A stretch of DNA of 64,000 nt from Panagrolaimus kolymaensis (taxonomy: Eukaryota > Nematoda > Chromadorea > Rhabditida > Panagrolaimidae). Shown in pieces: positions 40,212 to 51,724 of this stretch. Each line of letters begins with the position of its first letter. The first letter of the stretch is position 1. Both the position numbers and the translations under genes were made by a program. Location of the stretch: positions 3,596,001 to 3,660,000 of the forward strand of contig JAJQJQ010000003.1 of the NCBI GenBank assembly GCA_028622995.1. Direction: 5' to 3'. The notes under the pieces were generated by a model. The model was not told the DNA's origin. It saw only the letters and a list, made by a program, of their open reading frames with translations, and did no database searches.

Positions 40212-42681
40212 ATGTCGCTTTCTAAGGCTGAAATAAAAATTTCTCTTGAAATTCTCGAAAAATTACCTCCCTTATACAGAGATGCTGTCATTAATTTGCT
40301 TGAAGAGTTAAATAATGGCAACGCGAATCAAACAAAATTGTTTCGAAATTTCAGTAAAAAGTTCACCATGGTTTTGGATTTATGGAAGATTTGGTATTGG
40401 GAGTAAGTTTTTATTTAATATACATATTAGAACCCACACGTAACATGTCATTATATGTAGGTTGTTACATGTTGAAAAGAGCAGGAAATTACTTTGTGTT
40501 AACTTTTTGTTGAATCAAACTTATATCAATCGTTTAATAAAAGAATAATAGCTCTAATTTTTGTTAATTTTAGATTCGATAATTACAAAATTCGTGACAA
40601 ATTAAAGAAACAAGTTTTTCACCATTTCTATCATGATGATTTTGATAGTTTCGCCTCTACCGACAATTTCATAGTAAGCTTTATTAATTTTTATTTTGAA
40701 GTACAAAAACCTATTAAAATAAAATACAATATTTTAGTTGAAAGTTGGAAGCAAATATTTATATCGTTCATTTAATATTATAAACAGCCCACTTCTTAAT
40801 CCTATTGAAACAAAAAATTCTATTAATGCATTAAAGAATTTTTTGCAATATCCTAATTCAAATTTGGAAGAGGCTTTTAAATTGTATAAGCAAGAATCAA
40901 GTGAGGCTTTTAAATTTTCTAATCACGCATATCAAAACTTATTTAAGGTGAACCATTAACCAAAGAATTGTGCGCAAAGTACGAGAAAGCATTGGCGCTT
41001 TAGAAAAAAATTGCAGCTGCTAACGGAGATGATAAAAATTGGCTTGAATGTTTAAAAGAAGCAAACGATGATGAGTTCATCATTCAAAACGTTGAAATTC
41101 GAATTGGAAAACAACCATGGAATCAAACGCTTTGGAAGCTATACATTCAATATTTGAGTTCAAAAAATAATAAAGTAAGGAGAATAAGCTAAAATGGAAA
41201 ACTTTCCAAATTTGAAATTTTAGAAAGTTCTCGTAGTTTACCGTCGATATTGTCGCTTTTTTATGGAAGATGAAAACGCGCATCAAAGATATTACAATGA
41301 AATATTAAAATTTAACAGGCTTGGTGTTAATGTTTCAAAATCTTTTATTGAAATTGTGAAACTTATGTTGGATTTTTCATCATCGAACAAAAACGCTGCT
41401 TTAAATCTTCTTTTGGAAGCCATTAAAATAACAAATTTTAAATCAAAAGCCTTATTAAAATTTGCAACAAAATTTACAAAAAAGTTTGGATTCATCAAAG
41501 AAATTACAGCTGTTGTAAATGAAAACATAGATAGATTATTAAATTTAAAATGGACGAGAAACTTTTACACAAAATATGATAACTGCTTAGATTTTTACCC
41601 GGAAAGTTATGATTGCTGCTTAAAATATTTTGAACAAAACAACAAAGAAGCGGAAAACAACTTTTATGGATCACAAAAATTTCAAACACTTGATTTACCT
41701 TTGACAATTATAAATTATTTCATAAGCCAAGCTAACTTTGCTGCTTACTGTAAACTCCAACAATCCTGCAAACATATTTTTATAAAGGAAAATATCTTCA
41801 TGGTTTGGGATTTACGGATATTATATTCATTTGATAAAGAAAAGCTACAACATAGAGAATTCCTAAATCAATCAATGTACACTCATGCTCAGGATTTGAA
41901 ATTAAATAAAATGAATAAAATATGGCTTGGAAATAGCTTAAGCATTTATACAAAATCAAATAATTGTTTCTCAACAATTATTCCAAAGCTTTATTGTCCA
42001 AATCTTCAATATTTATGTTTAAAAAATCAAATGTTCAAACTTCTTGAGCTTGATGTTGTTGTTGGATCAGGAAAAGTTAAAAAAGCAGATTTCAATGAAG
42101 TTGAAATTGAAAATTCTGATGGTTATTTAGTAAATTTTGAAGAAATAATGGAAAGATTTCCCAATGCTGAAGATTTTGTGTAAGCTTTTTTTTAAACTAA
42201 ACTTAGAATAAATCCAACCAAATAAAAGGTGCACACTTTCAAAGTAAAAGTTATAATAAATTGTTTTTGTAGATGGTTTTCATCTCAATGCATAATCACC
42301 GCTGAAACCATCCTAAATTTAGTATCAATGCCGCGAAAAACCAAACTCAAAATTTTTTATTTGGATGCACAAAATATTATTTGGGATTCTGTTAATTTGT
42401 GCAAATTTATCAAGGTAAATTTACAAAAGTTTTAAAAAGCTTTTAGCTTAAAGCTTGGTATTTCTGGAAATCGGCCGTTATAATATTTTTTTGTTTAATT
42501 ATCAAAGGATTTTTAGAAAAATGCTGCAAAGAATGCACTTTGGGATTTTTCGTTTGAATATACAAATAGCGATGAACGCAATCAAATACGTCTGTTAGAA
42601 GCAGCCATAAAGCAAATGTTTCCCTTTACTTTAGTTGGATTTGGAACTCCTGTAATTAACATTATGTCAATCGAAGGATAA
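40212..42681 (+). CDS. F-box-like protein with HAT/TPR-like N-terminal region
   Basis: Exons: 40212-40402, 40574-40673, 40738-40947, 41004-41174, 41224-42179, 42273-42414, 42517-42681; 644 aa, all phases close. Residues about 190-300 contain helix pairs of half-a-TPR type (PWNQTLWKLYIQYLSSK ... VYRRYCRFFMEDENAHQRYY), as in proteins that organise RNA-processing complexes. Residues about 370-420 look like a nematode F-box (LDLPLTIINYFISQANF ... CKLQQSCKHIF). The C-terminal third has Leu/Asn-rich stretches like the variable substrate-binding region of nematode F-box proteins. An SCF substrate receptor is the simplest reading; the HAT-like part is unusual. Assignment by pattern only. Confidence 0.6.
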
Positions 42682-42785
42682 TAATATATTGGTATCTTTT
42701 ATGGCTTTTTGTGTGTGCTGCTTGTTTTCACTCTTAATGATGAACTCGATAACCTTGTATTTTTTCCTTTGTAAAAACAATTTAT

Positions 42786-45076
42786 TTATTGATATGAAAA
42801 ACAGCATAATATTGCTATAAAATACAAAATAATAATATTAAATAAACAGAAGATTGAAGGCGTTGAAGAAAGGGCAAGTTGCTCTTCTTCCTCATAAAAT
42901 TGCACAAGCTGACTGCATTCATCAGGAAGTACAGGCCATTTAACCTTTAACATTCCTATTATTGATTTTCGACTTGATTGAAATAATCTTACAAGAATCT
43001 AAAATTGATTGGCATTGAAGTAAGCAAATTATTAGGATTAGGAAAGCTTTAAAATTACTAGAGAAATGAGAGGGACTTACTCGTCGAGTAACATGCCCAC
43101 AAAATTTTGTGTATTCTTCAATTGAGCAAGTTGAAAGGGTATTCATATCTCGACAAATTGTATCCACAACTAATAGGGAATGATTATGGGTTAAAGTTTC
43201 CATCGATTGTCGAAGATTATGGCTTTCGATATAACATCCCAATGTCAAAGTATCGATATTAGTTTTCCAACAATCAAATTCACCAACTAATTCTAAAAAT
43301 AAATTTTGGATACATTAAGCAGAAACAAAATTAATTAAAGCAAGTAGCAATCGTTGTTTTCGGCTGCTTTTTATGTACCAATATTTTTTGTGGCATAAGA
43401 AAATCGTAAAGCCAACCTTCAAATTTCCGACAAAGTTGATTCCATGGTTCTAAACCCAATCTAAGAATTCTTTGTTCCAGTGAAGGAGAACATCGACTAA
43501 GGCACATATCTAATAATTCGTTATTTCTAAAATCATATCCAACTTAACTTTATAATAGGTAAATTTGGGCTTTTTAAAAACTAACTCGCATATTCTTTTT
43601 GCTTTTTCTGTGGCTGCTTCAATGCTTCCATTGGTTCGTAAAAGGGATAATAATGGAAATGCAAAATCCATTGACCATTCATTATCCATCTAAAAATTAA
43701 TTTTTTTTTTGTAAACACATGGAGAAGGATCGTTAGCAAAAAGATTTTTGATAATTCCAAAAGCGTATTAAGTGTATTTATAAAAAAGATAACATTTTTT
43801 ATTTTGTGTTAGCCGCAAATATTGCTTTCTTATCTTCTTCCTAAAGAATCCGCTGCAATCTCTTTAAGCATATTTTTTGTAATCCTTCCTTCTCTTTACA
43901 TTATTATTTTTTCATCTTTAAAATCCATGCATACCTTTCAAAGAAGCTTTTCTTCTAAACAAATGTTTTTAGAAAAAAATTTCAACTCAAATTTTAATCT
44001 TTTCATGCGTATTTCCTTTTCTTCCTCTTATTTTTATAACCTCCTTTTGCGCTAGAAAACAATTATTGAGAAGAAGGAAGGAGAATAAAAAGAAAGAAAA
44101 AAAGCATCCATTACGATTTTTTACTTTACCAAAAAAAAACATCAAAAAATCCCATAAAAAAAATTTCAACAAGCTTTTTTGTTGAGCGGGAAAAAAAATT
44201 TTTTTTTACTCAAAATGTTTTTTACGCTTTAGCTTAGGAAGAAGTAAAGGTATGGGAACAAACCTAATCCAAAAGTTTTAAGTTTGGAAGACGTTCGAAA
44301 AAATTAAAAGTGCAAAACCAAAATAGTGACAACGGCATTGATTAAATTTTATTAAAGTATCAGTCTTGTCATAAAACTTTTTGTTGTTGTAAATGATGGA
44401 TTTACATTTGAGGTAAAGATTTAAAAGAAAATACAGAAAAGGGTATTTGAAGCAATTAAAGGCGGATATTAGCTTATTAAAAAAATTTGACACCAATTAT
44501 GGAAACAAAAAATAATTACCACATTTTTTTAAAGAAGGTATTCCACTGGGATTTTTTTTTACAGACTGTTAGTTACTTTAATAAAGCAAAGAAGGAATTG
44601 AAAGTTTTAATAACGTTTTTTTACTAAAAAATAAAATCATAAACAAAGAAGGCGAAAATTCTAATGGAAAAAAGAATGCGATAATTTTTTTGGTTTCAAA
44701 GAAAGCAATTTTCAATTCGGCCAAAATTTTAAATAAAATATTTATTTGATGATCTAATTTAATTTTCACCACCCTATTTTTTTTTCTTCACATGTATCAT
44801 AAATTCACTCACCTTAACCATATGATCATCTTTACATTTGAGTAAACAAGATGATACTGAACCTTGATTGGTTGCAGTATTTCCTTCTCCATCATTTTCA
44901 CTTTTAGAAGAAGCTTGATTTCTTCCATCATCCAATAATTCTTCTTCGGCTGATGATTTATTTGGAATATTATTATTATTATTTGATGTTGCAAAAATAC
45001 CAGTAAAAATAATTATAAAATAAATAATAAATATTTCGAAATTATATAATTTTGTAATTTTATTATTATTACCCAT
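42786..45076 (-). CDS. CPG4-type cysteine-rich secreted or GPI-anchored protein
   Basis: Minus-strand exons: 45076-44813, 43689-43586, 43526-43417, 43292-43081, 42998-42786; 300 aa, phases close, intron 1 about 1.1 kb. An N-terminal hydrophobic signal segment (residues about 13-32) is followed by an Asn/Ser/Glu-rich linker, then a domain of about 190 residues with spaced cysteines (CLLKC, ICE, MCLSRC, LCRK, DCW, GCY, ICRDM, TCSIEEYTKFC) like the chondroitin proteoglycan 4 domain of nematodes. The last about 20 residues are hydrophobic and end almost at once, as in a GPI-anchor signal or tail anchor. The join of exon 1 to exon 2 rests on phase and Cys spacing, not on a transcript. An in-frame Met upstream at 45124 also exists. 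Confidence 0.55.
43690..44812 (-). other. Long intron 1 of the CPG4-type gene
   Basis: 1.1 kb AT-rich, between donor GTGAGT at 44812-44807 and acceptor AG at 43691-43690. Short ORFs on both strands are compositional. If the exon join is wrong this is intergenic. Confidence 0.45.
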
Positions 45077-46063
45077 TATTACTGTAACGTCTTCTGGGTC
45101 CTTAAAGAGGTTGTTGAGCAACAAAAAAAACGAAGAAAGGTTGTAAAAAGATTATTATTATTTTCTTTCCAACTTTTTTTTAACAACCAACAAAAAAAAA
45201 TCTTTTGAATTTATTTATAAAAAAAAAAGTGTTATAGTTTTTCTGTTATATTTTTCGTCGTCGTTGTTGTTGTAGTGTTGTTGTTAAAAATCGCTGCTAC
45301 TCTAACTACCGCCACCACCACCACTGCCTTAGGGAATGAATGAAAAAAAAAGTGCAACAAGAAGAACATAGCTTCAAAAGAATAGGAAAGGCCGGCAAAA
45401 AGTGTTGATGCCTGTCAAGAGTAGTTTACCTTTTTTTTCTTTTCTCCATAAAAAAAATATTTCAAGCTTCATTCTGAAGAAAGAAAGGGAGGAAAAAAAA
45501 ATAGGCGGAGAAATAAATTCAGTCAGTTCAATTCAATTTTTGAATGAAACTGAAACATCGTCTTCTTCTTATTTTTCTTCGTTGCTGAGCTTGATGCTTT
45601 CAACCAATATCACTTGCTTGCTTACTTACTTATTTTTTTTTACTTACTCTTCTTTCTTAACTTTTTTATTCGAAAAATGTCAAAGTATAAATAAAAAAAA
45701 AGTTACTTGAGAACTTACATCCGGTAGAAGAAGAAATATAAAAAAAAAATGCAAAGGAATAAAAGTTAAAGTTCTCCAGGGAAGAAAAGTGTTGAGAAGC
45801 AAGCAACTTTGACAAGTTTGGACTTCTTGTCGTCGTCGTTGTTTTGCCTTTGCTTGCTTGGTTCTCTTCTTCGTCTTCTTCATTTTTTTGGAACGTCATT
45901 TACTTACCCTAAGGCTTTCTGCTATTTAGTGATTCCTGCTGTGACTTTTTTGTGAAAATTTTTTTTTTATATAAAACTAAAAACATACGAGCAATCTACA
46001 TAGTCAAATTAAACTAAAGTAAAAAACAAAAATACATAATAACAACAAAAAATAAAATAACAA
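45077..46063. other. Intergenic spacer
   Basis: 990 bp with simple GTT/GTC-rich runs near 45255-45330 and A/T homopolymers. ORFs on both strands (45402-45710, 45666-45899) are compositional. Nothing else seen. Confidence 0.45.
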
Positions 46064-47301
46064 CTAATTGTTTGCTTGTTGAAGTTTCATACGATTTCTT
46101 TCTTCCCGAGTGTATTTATGAATACGATGAGGATGTTTTTCTTTTAACTTTTCTCTAAGAATTTCTTCATTTGAATATTCATTCATTTCTTTTAGAGTTC
46201 TCGATGATGGTTGTTGAATTCGATTCTTGTTTTCATATTGGTGTTTTGATGATGGTGGTGATGGATTCATTTTGCGAAAATGAAGTTGCTTGACTGCTTC
46301 TTTCATGGCCTAAAATTGCAAAAGGTTAAATACATATTTACAAAAAAATAAAGTAACGGTTATTTTATGGAACTCAATAACAAAAACATAAAAGATAGCT
46401 TTCTAAAATACCTTATTTCTTTCATTTCGTGCTCTCAAAATTCCAATTTCTTCTGTACTCAGCTGACGCTTTTCAAAATGGTGATTAGGAACTTTTCGTA
46501 ACAAAGCTTCTTTCCAACTAGCTTCACCAGTGTAAACCATTTTGAGAATAGCAGCTTTGATAGATAAAGTTAAATCTTTTGGTCCTTGTTCCCATTTAAC
46601 ATGTTTTTCAATTGGAAATCGATAAGCCAAGAATCCATCATTTGAAGCAGCAATTGAAGGCGTTTGCCATATTCCTGAGCCTTCAGCAGTTGTATGAAGA
46701 ACAAAAGCTTTGAATTCAGAGATATCATCATCAAGAAATCTTGTTGCGGATCTTGAAATTACAGCCACTTCATCTAGAAAATGAATGAAATAAATAAAGG
46801 AGTGTTGAAGAAGAAGAAACTTACGAGGTTGAATACCCGCATCAAGCACAGATTTGACTCCTCTTGAAGTGATCCTAGGAGTAAATTCATGGTTTATACA
46901 TTCTTCAGAATCATCAACTGGAAGAAGATCTTGAATATCATTAAATTCATCAATACCCAATTTAGGAAAATTTTGATCCAATGTTGCAACAGAGGGTGAA
47001 ATTCCAAAAGCAAATGACCATTTCCTAAAAAGTTAATTAATCACGCCAGCATAAAAACGAATAAAAGTTCCTTACGATCGAACTAATCTTGCGACAAAAT
47101 CATTCATTAATAAATTACAAATTGAAAGTTTAGATGGATGAGGATGAAACCAATTATTATCATACAACGATTTAACTTGTCTGAAAAGATTGGAACAATA
47201 ACAGGAAGAAAAAAGAAATAAAAAAATTACCCAACAAATTTAGCAATATTCTTTTCACCATTCTTTGCTAAATATCGACAATCGAGAATTATTTGTGGCA
47301 T
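46064..47301 (-). CDS. TRMT10C: TRMT10-like SPOUT methyltransferase, closest to TRMT10C/MRPP1, N-terminally short
   Basis: TRMT10C is the m1R9 tRNA methyltransferase and a subunit of mitochondrial RNase P (family knowledge). Minus-strand exons: 47301-47231, 47180-47076, 47024-46825, 46773-46412, 46309-46064; 327 aa. Matching blocks: PQIILDCRYL, LSICNLLMNDF, and best of all a C-terminal part YRFPIEKHVKWEQGPKDLTLSIKAAILKM ... ASWKEALLRKVP. The family's helical N-terminal domain of over 100 residues is absent, and the usual IIGxxVD block is not recognisable. Open codons continue upstream of the ATG (LHGSRLLAQERVDEK) to an in-frame TAA after an acceptor-like AG, suggesting lost upstream exons. 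The last 80 residues are basic and disordered-looking. Confidence 0.5.
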
Positions 47302-47441
47302 TTTTTCATCAACCCTTTCCTGGGCAAGTAAACGTGAACCATGCAAAATATTTATTTAACTAAAAAAATGGAGGAAGAAAAAAAGCAAGCAAGCAACAAC
47401 AATCAAAAAAAAATTTGAAAAAAGTTGCAACAAAAAAATTG

Positions 47442-47804
47442 ATGGATCATCATAAACTTATGCGGCCAATTTTTTGTGATAATCCTAAAAATTATAAAAT
47501 TAAAATTGGCCAACTTTTCGACCTCCAAGATGAAAACTTTTTAGAATCATCGGTTTTAAAAACGGATGAATCATCAACGGCGATTCGAATATTTGATATT
47601 AATAAAAAAGTTAAAATTGAAACTTTTTATAAACCATTTAAATGTGAATTTATTTCAAGCCTTGTTTCAGATGATTTGATTACGGATTGGTATTTTCAAA
47701 GATGCTTGAAAGTATCCACTCATGAAAATTTTACTTCCATTTACCATTTTTTTCCTCCCTGCATATTTTACGATGTTTTCTCGTCAAGAATCAGCATTAA
47801 CTGA
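47442..47804 (+). CDS. Orphan ORF, divergent from the TRMT10-like gene, doubtful
   Basis: A frame from ATG 47442 with protein-like composition for about 90 codons (MDHHKLMRPIFCDNPKNYK ... DDLITDWYFQRCLK), then a hydrophobic tail. A second frame just after it (ATG 47776, about 25 codons ending WYAMLH) also looks coding, so an intron or frameshift may separate them, but no phase-consistent splice was found. No family recognised. Confidence 0.3.
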   Translation: MDHHKLMRPIFCDNPKNYKIKIGQLFDLQDENFLESSVLKTDESSTAIRIFDINKKVKIETFYKPFKCEFISSLVSDDLITDWYFQRCLKVSTHENFTSIYHFFPPCIFYDVFSSRISIN

Positions 47805-48026
47805 AACTATGATATCAGAAGAAAAAAGCTGGTATGCAATGCTGCATTAAAGAGAAAACTTTAAAAACACTTCCAAAAATTTTACAGTTAATTAGTTTAT
47901 TCTTTGTAACAATAGAAACCTGATAAAACAAATACATATAAAGATATACTAATAATTAACAATGAAAAAAAATAAACAGGAATGTTAGTGGTTTTGAGCT
48001 CGAAGAATTGGTTGAAAATTTTGTAA

Positions 48027-49243
48027 TTATCGAGGTTGTTCATGTTGGTTGAATCTTTTCTTCGCATATTTCATACTGAAAAATAAACTTGCATAAAGTA
48101 AGGCAAAACTATTAAGAATTACCTTTTATTCAACATGTATTGTGCAGCTTGAATTTGCGGTTGAGTTCCAATAATAGTGATTACCCGATCTTGATTTCTA
48201 ACAGAAGGAGAAATTACAATTCCGGCCCCAGATTGTTGACGAACGCGATTGATACTTTCACCACCTTTACCAATGATCATTCCACCAAGTTTGTCAGGAA
48301 ATGTAATCTAAAAATAATAATAGTTAGAAAATGTTTGGAACCAAATGATACAAGTATATTTTTTCAAACAAAAAAAAAATCAAAAATATAAAGAAAAAGA
48401 AACCTACCGTTTTAGTTTTAATATAGTCACCATCTTTTCCAACACCAGCATCTTCTTTTTCCACAGCTTCATCAGCACCTTTTTCAGGAGCAAAAATTGG
48501 GACATTGAAATGTTGACAAATATCATCATTGTTAATTGATGGATATTCACGAACAGGAGAACTTTCAGGCGATACAAGAGGCGAAGATGGAACAAACGCA
48601 CGAAGAGACGAACGAAAACCAGTTGTGTTAGAAAGAACATGAATAACAGCTGAAGTAGAAGCTGAAAGAGATTTTGGACCATGGAATACATTATTACCAG
48701 AAAGTTTTTCTTGTTGGAGCTTCATTTCTTCGGCTAAACGTTGCTTTTCTTCATTAGCTCGACGAGCTGCTTCTTCTTTTTCTAGTTTAACACGAGAACG
48801 TTCTTCTCTAGCTTTTCTGCCCGCTTCTTTTTGAAGTTCTTTTTGTTCACGACGAGCTTGAGTTGCTGCTTCTCTTTCTTCTTTTTTTCGTCTAAAAATT
48901 GTCTTTATATCCCAGTGCTTTTGTCTTTCAAAACCTTACCTCTTTTCTTCTTCTTTAAGTTGTTTTTCAAGTTCAAGCTCTAAATAAAAATATTAAAATC
49001 AATAATAAAAACGGATTACATACTTTCTGGTGTTGGTGTGATTTTAGCTTTTTTTCTTGGAGTTCTTGCAATTGTCCTTTTTTCTTCATGTTGCTTTTGT
49101 ACTTCTAAGTGTTGCTGATCTTTTTCTTCAGGATTACCATCAAGTCGTCGCTTATAACCTCGTGTAAAATATGGTGGAGGTGGAGGATCTTCATCATCAG
49201 TAACGATACAACGATTTCCATTTGAGTCGATAATTTCAACCAT
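48027..49243 (-). CDS. Coiled-coil protein with one C-terminal KH domain, hnRNP K-like
   Basis: Likely RNA-binding. Minus-strand exons: 49243-49024, 48979-48940, 48891-48408, 48307-48123, 48075-48027; 325 aa, phases close. N-terminus acidic with a Pro run (DDEDPPPPPYF), a basic patch RTPRKKAKI that could be an NLS, then an Arg/Glu/Lys coiled coil of about 75 residues, a Ser/Pro-rich linker, and a single KH domain at about residues 248-308 with the loop GKGG (GGMIIGKGGESINRVRQQSGAGI; RVITIIGTQPQIQAAQYML), closest to the third KH of hnRNP K. The other two KH domains are absent. Acceptor AG seven bases before the ATG. Confidence 0.7.
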
Positions 49244-49957
49244 TTTAGAGCTAAAAAAATGTTAAGTGAATAAGTCGGTATAAAAAAATGACGGAGAAGC
49301 TAGCAATTAAAAATGTCAAACAAGCGTCAAAGTTTGAAGAAAAAAATTGCAGCAAAAAAGGTCAAAACCGAAAAATGTTTTTTTCGCGCCAAAAGTATGG
49401 GAATTTAGCGGAGCGACTGTTTGATCCTTCCAAGATGATAAAATTATTGTGAAAGGGACAAATTTTAGGTGAAAAATAAGAATAAATGCATGCATGTAAA
49501 ATTCGATACGAAACGTATCATTTATGATTAATTTTAACCATGCTCCATATACCTAACACCAAAAAATCAAGAAACAAAAAAGATGAAATAAAAAATGCTT
49601 CTTTTATTTTCTTCTAAAACTTTCAATTTCTTCCACAAATTTCTTCTTCTAATATTGAGTAATAAAAATTGATAATAAAGTAAAAATAAATTATTACCAC
49701 CTTCTTTTTCCACTTTATAAGCTACCTAGCTATTTCAGCCAAATTAAAGTTTGCCTTTGTTTTTTGTCAAAGCTAAATTTATGTTAGAATATTTATATTT
49801 TTTTTTGTAATTCAAGCCAAAAAGGTGCGCGTAAAGGTTTTTCTTTGTCTCTCTGGCAGCAAAAAGCGAATCTTTAAGCGTTCCTTTTTTGGTTTTCACT
49901 TAAGCCCAAGCAACCGGATAAATTTTTTGGTTAATCTTCGGTTCATTTTGCGTCAGC
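49244..49957. other. Spacer left of the minisatellite
   Basis: 700 bp AT-rich; more mixed near 49825-49957, where a GTG-initiated frame runs into the minisatellite. No supported gene. Confidence 0.4.
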
Positions 49958-49985
49958 CTTCTTCATTTATCTCTTCGGAGATTCC

Positions 49986-51675
49986 TTCACATTTATGTGT
50001 TGCTGCCTTACCTTCGCTTTATGCGTTGTTGCCTTACCTTCACATTTATGTGTTGTTGCCTTACCTTCACATATTTATATGTGTTGCTGCCTTACCTTCG
50101 CTTTATGCGTTGTTGCCTTACCTTCACATATTTATATGTGTTGCTGCCTTACCTTCACATATTTATATGTGTTGCTGCCTTACCTTCACATTTATGTGTT
50201 GCTGCCTTACCTTCACATTTATGTGTTGTTGCCTTACCTTCACATTTATGTGTTGCTGCCTTACCTTCACATTTATGTGTTGCTGCCTTACCTTCACATT
50301 TATGTGTTGTTGCCTTACCTTCACATATTTATATGTGTTGCTGCCTTACCTTCACATTTATGTGTTGTTGCCTTACCTTCACATTTATGTGTTGCTGCCT
50401 TACCTTCACATTTATGTGTTGCTGCCTTACCTTCACATTTATGTGTTGTTGCCTTACCTTCACATATTTATATGTGTTGCTGCCTTACCTTCACATTTAT
50501 GTGTTGTTGCCTTACCTTCACATATTTATATGTGTTGCTGCCTTACCTTCGCTTTATGTGTTGTTGCCTTACCTTCACATATTTATATGTGTTGCTGCCT
50601 TACCTTCACATATTTATATGTGTTGCTGCCTTACCTTCACATTTATGTGTTGCTGCCTTACCTTCGCTTTATGCGTTGTTGCCTTACCTTCACATATTTA
50701 TGTGTTGCTGCCTTACCTTCGCTTTATGCGTTGTTGCCTTACCTTCGCATATTTATATGTGTTGCTGCCTTACCTTCGCTTTATGCGTTGTTGCCTTACC
50801 TTCGCATATTTATATGTGTTGCTGCCTTACCTTCACATTTATGTGTTGTTGCCTTACCTTCGCATATTTATATGTGTTGTTGCCTTACCTTCACATTTAT
50901 GTGTTGCTGCCTTACCTTCACATTTATGTGTTGCTGCCTTACCTTCACATTTATGTGTTGCTGCCTTACCTTCGCTTTATGCGTTGTTGCCTTACCTTCG
51001 CATATTTATATGTGTTGTTGCCTTACCTTCGCTTTATGCGTTGTTGCCTTACCTTCGCATATTTATATGTGTTGTTGCCTTACCTTCACATTTATGTGTT
51101 GCTGCCTTACCTTCACATTTATGTGTTGCTGCCTTACCTTCACATTTATGTGTTGTTGCCTTACCTTCACATATTTATATGTGTTGCTGCCTTACCTTCA
51201 CATTTATGTGTTGTTGCCTTACCTTCACATATTTATATGTGTTGCTGCCTTACCTTCACATATTTATATGTGTTGCTGCCTTACCTTCACATTTATGTGT
51301 TGCTGCCTTACCTTCACATTTATGTGTTGTTGCCTTACCTTCACATATTTATATGTGTTGCTGCCTTACCTTCACATTTATGTGTTGTTGCCTTACCTTC
51401 ACATATTTATATGTGTTGCTGCCTTACCTTCGCTTTATGCGTTGTTGCCTTACCTTCACATTTATGTGTTGTTGCCTTACCTTCACATATTTATATGTGT
51501 TGCTACCTTACCTTCACATTTATGTGTTGCTGCCTTACCTTCGCTTTATGCGTTGTTGCCTTACCTTCGCATATTTATATGTGTTGTTGCCTTACCTTCG
51601 CTTTATGCGTTGTTGCCTTACCTTCACATATTTATATGTGTTGCTGCCTTACCTTCACATTTATGTGTTGTTGCC
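49986..51675 (+). repeat. Minisatellite of about 60 palindrome-bearing units (26, 27 and 31 bp)
   Basis: Each unit is a palindrome followed by a constant spacer TTGYTGCCTTACCTT. Three main palindromes alternate: CACATTTATGTG (27-bp unit), CACATATTTATATGTG (31-bp unit) and CGCTTTATGCG (26-bp unit); a mixed CGCATATTTATATGTG also occurs. C-units nearly always carry TTGTTG and long units TTGCTG in the spacer. The array is flanked by a near-identical 27-bp direct repeat (CTTCTTCAT...TCTTCGGAGATTC) at 49958-49984 and 51675-51701. All three + frames stay open throughout because no unit contains a stop; none starts with an ATG outside the array, so I treat this as non-coding. Confidence 0.95.
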
Positions 51676-51724
51676 TTCTTCATCCATCTCTTCGGAGATT
51701 CTTCGGATACACCTGTTAACTGGT

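Noticed and set aside
45402..45899. ORFs on both strands in the spacer left of the TRMT10-like gene
   Set aside because: Low-complexity Ser/Phe/Leu or Lys/Gln frames over simple sequence; no splice support.
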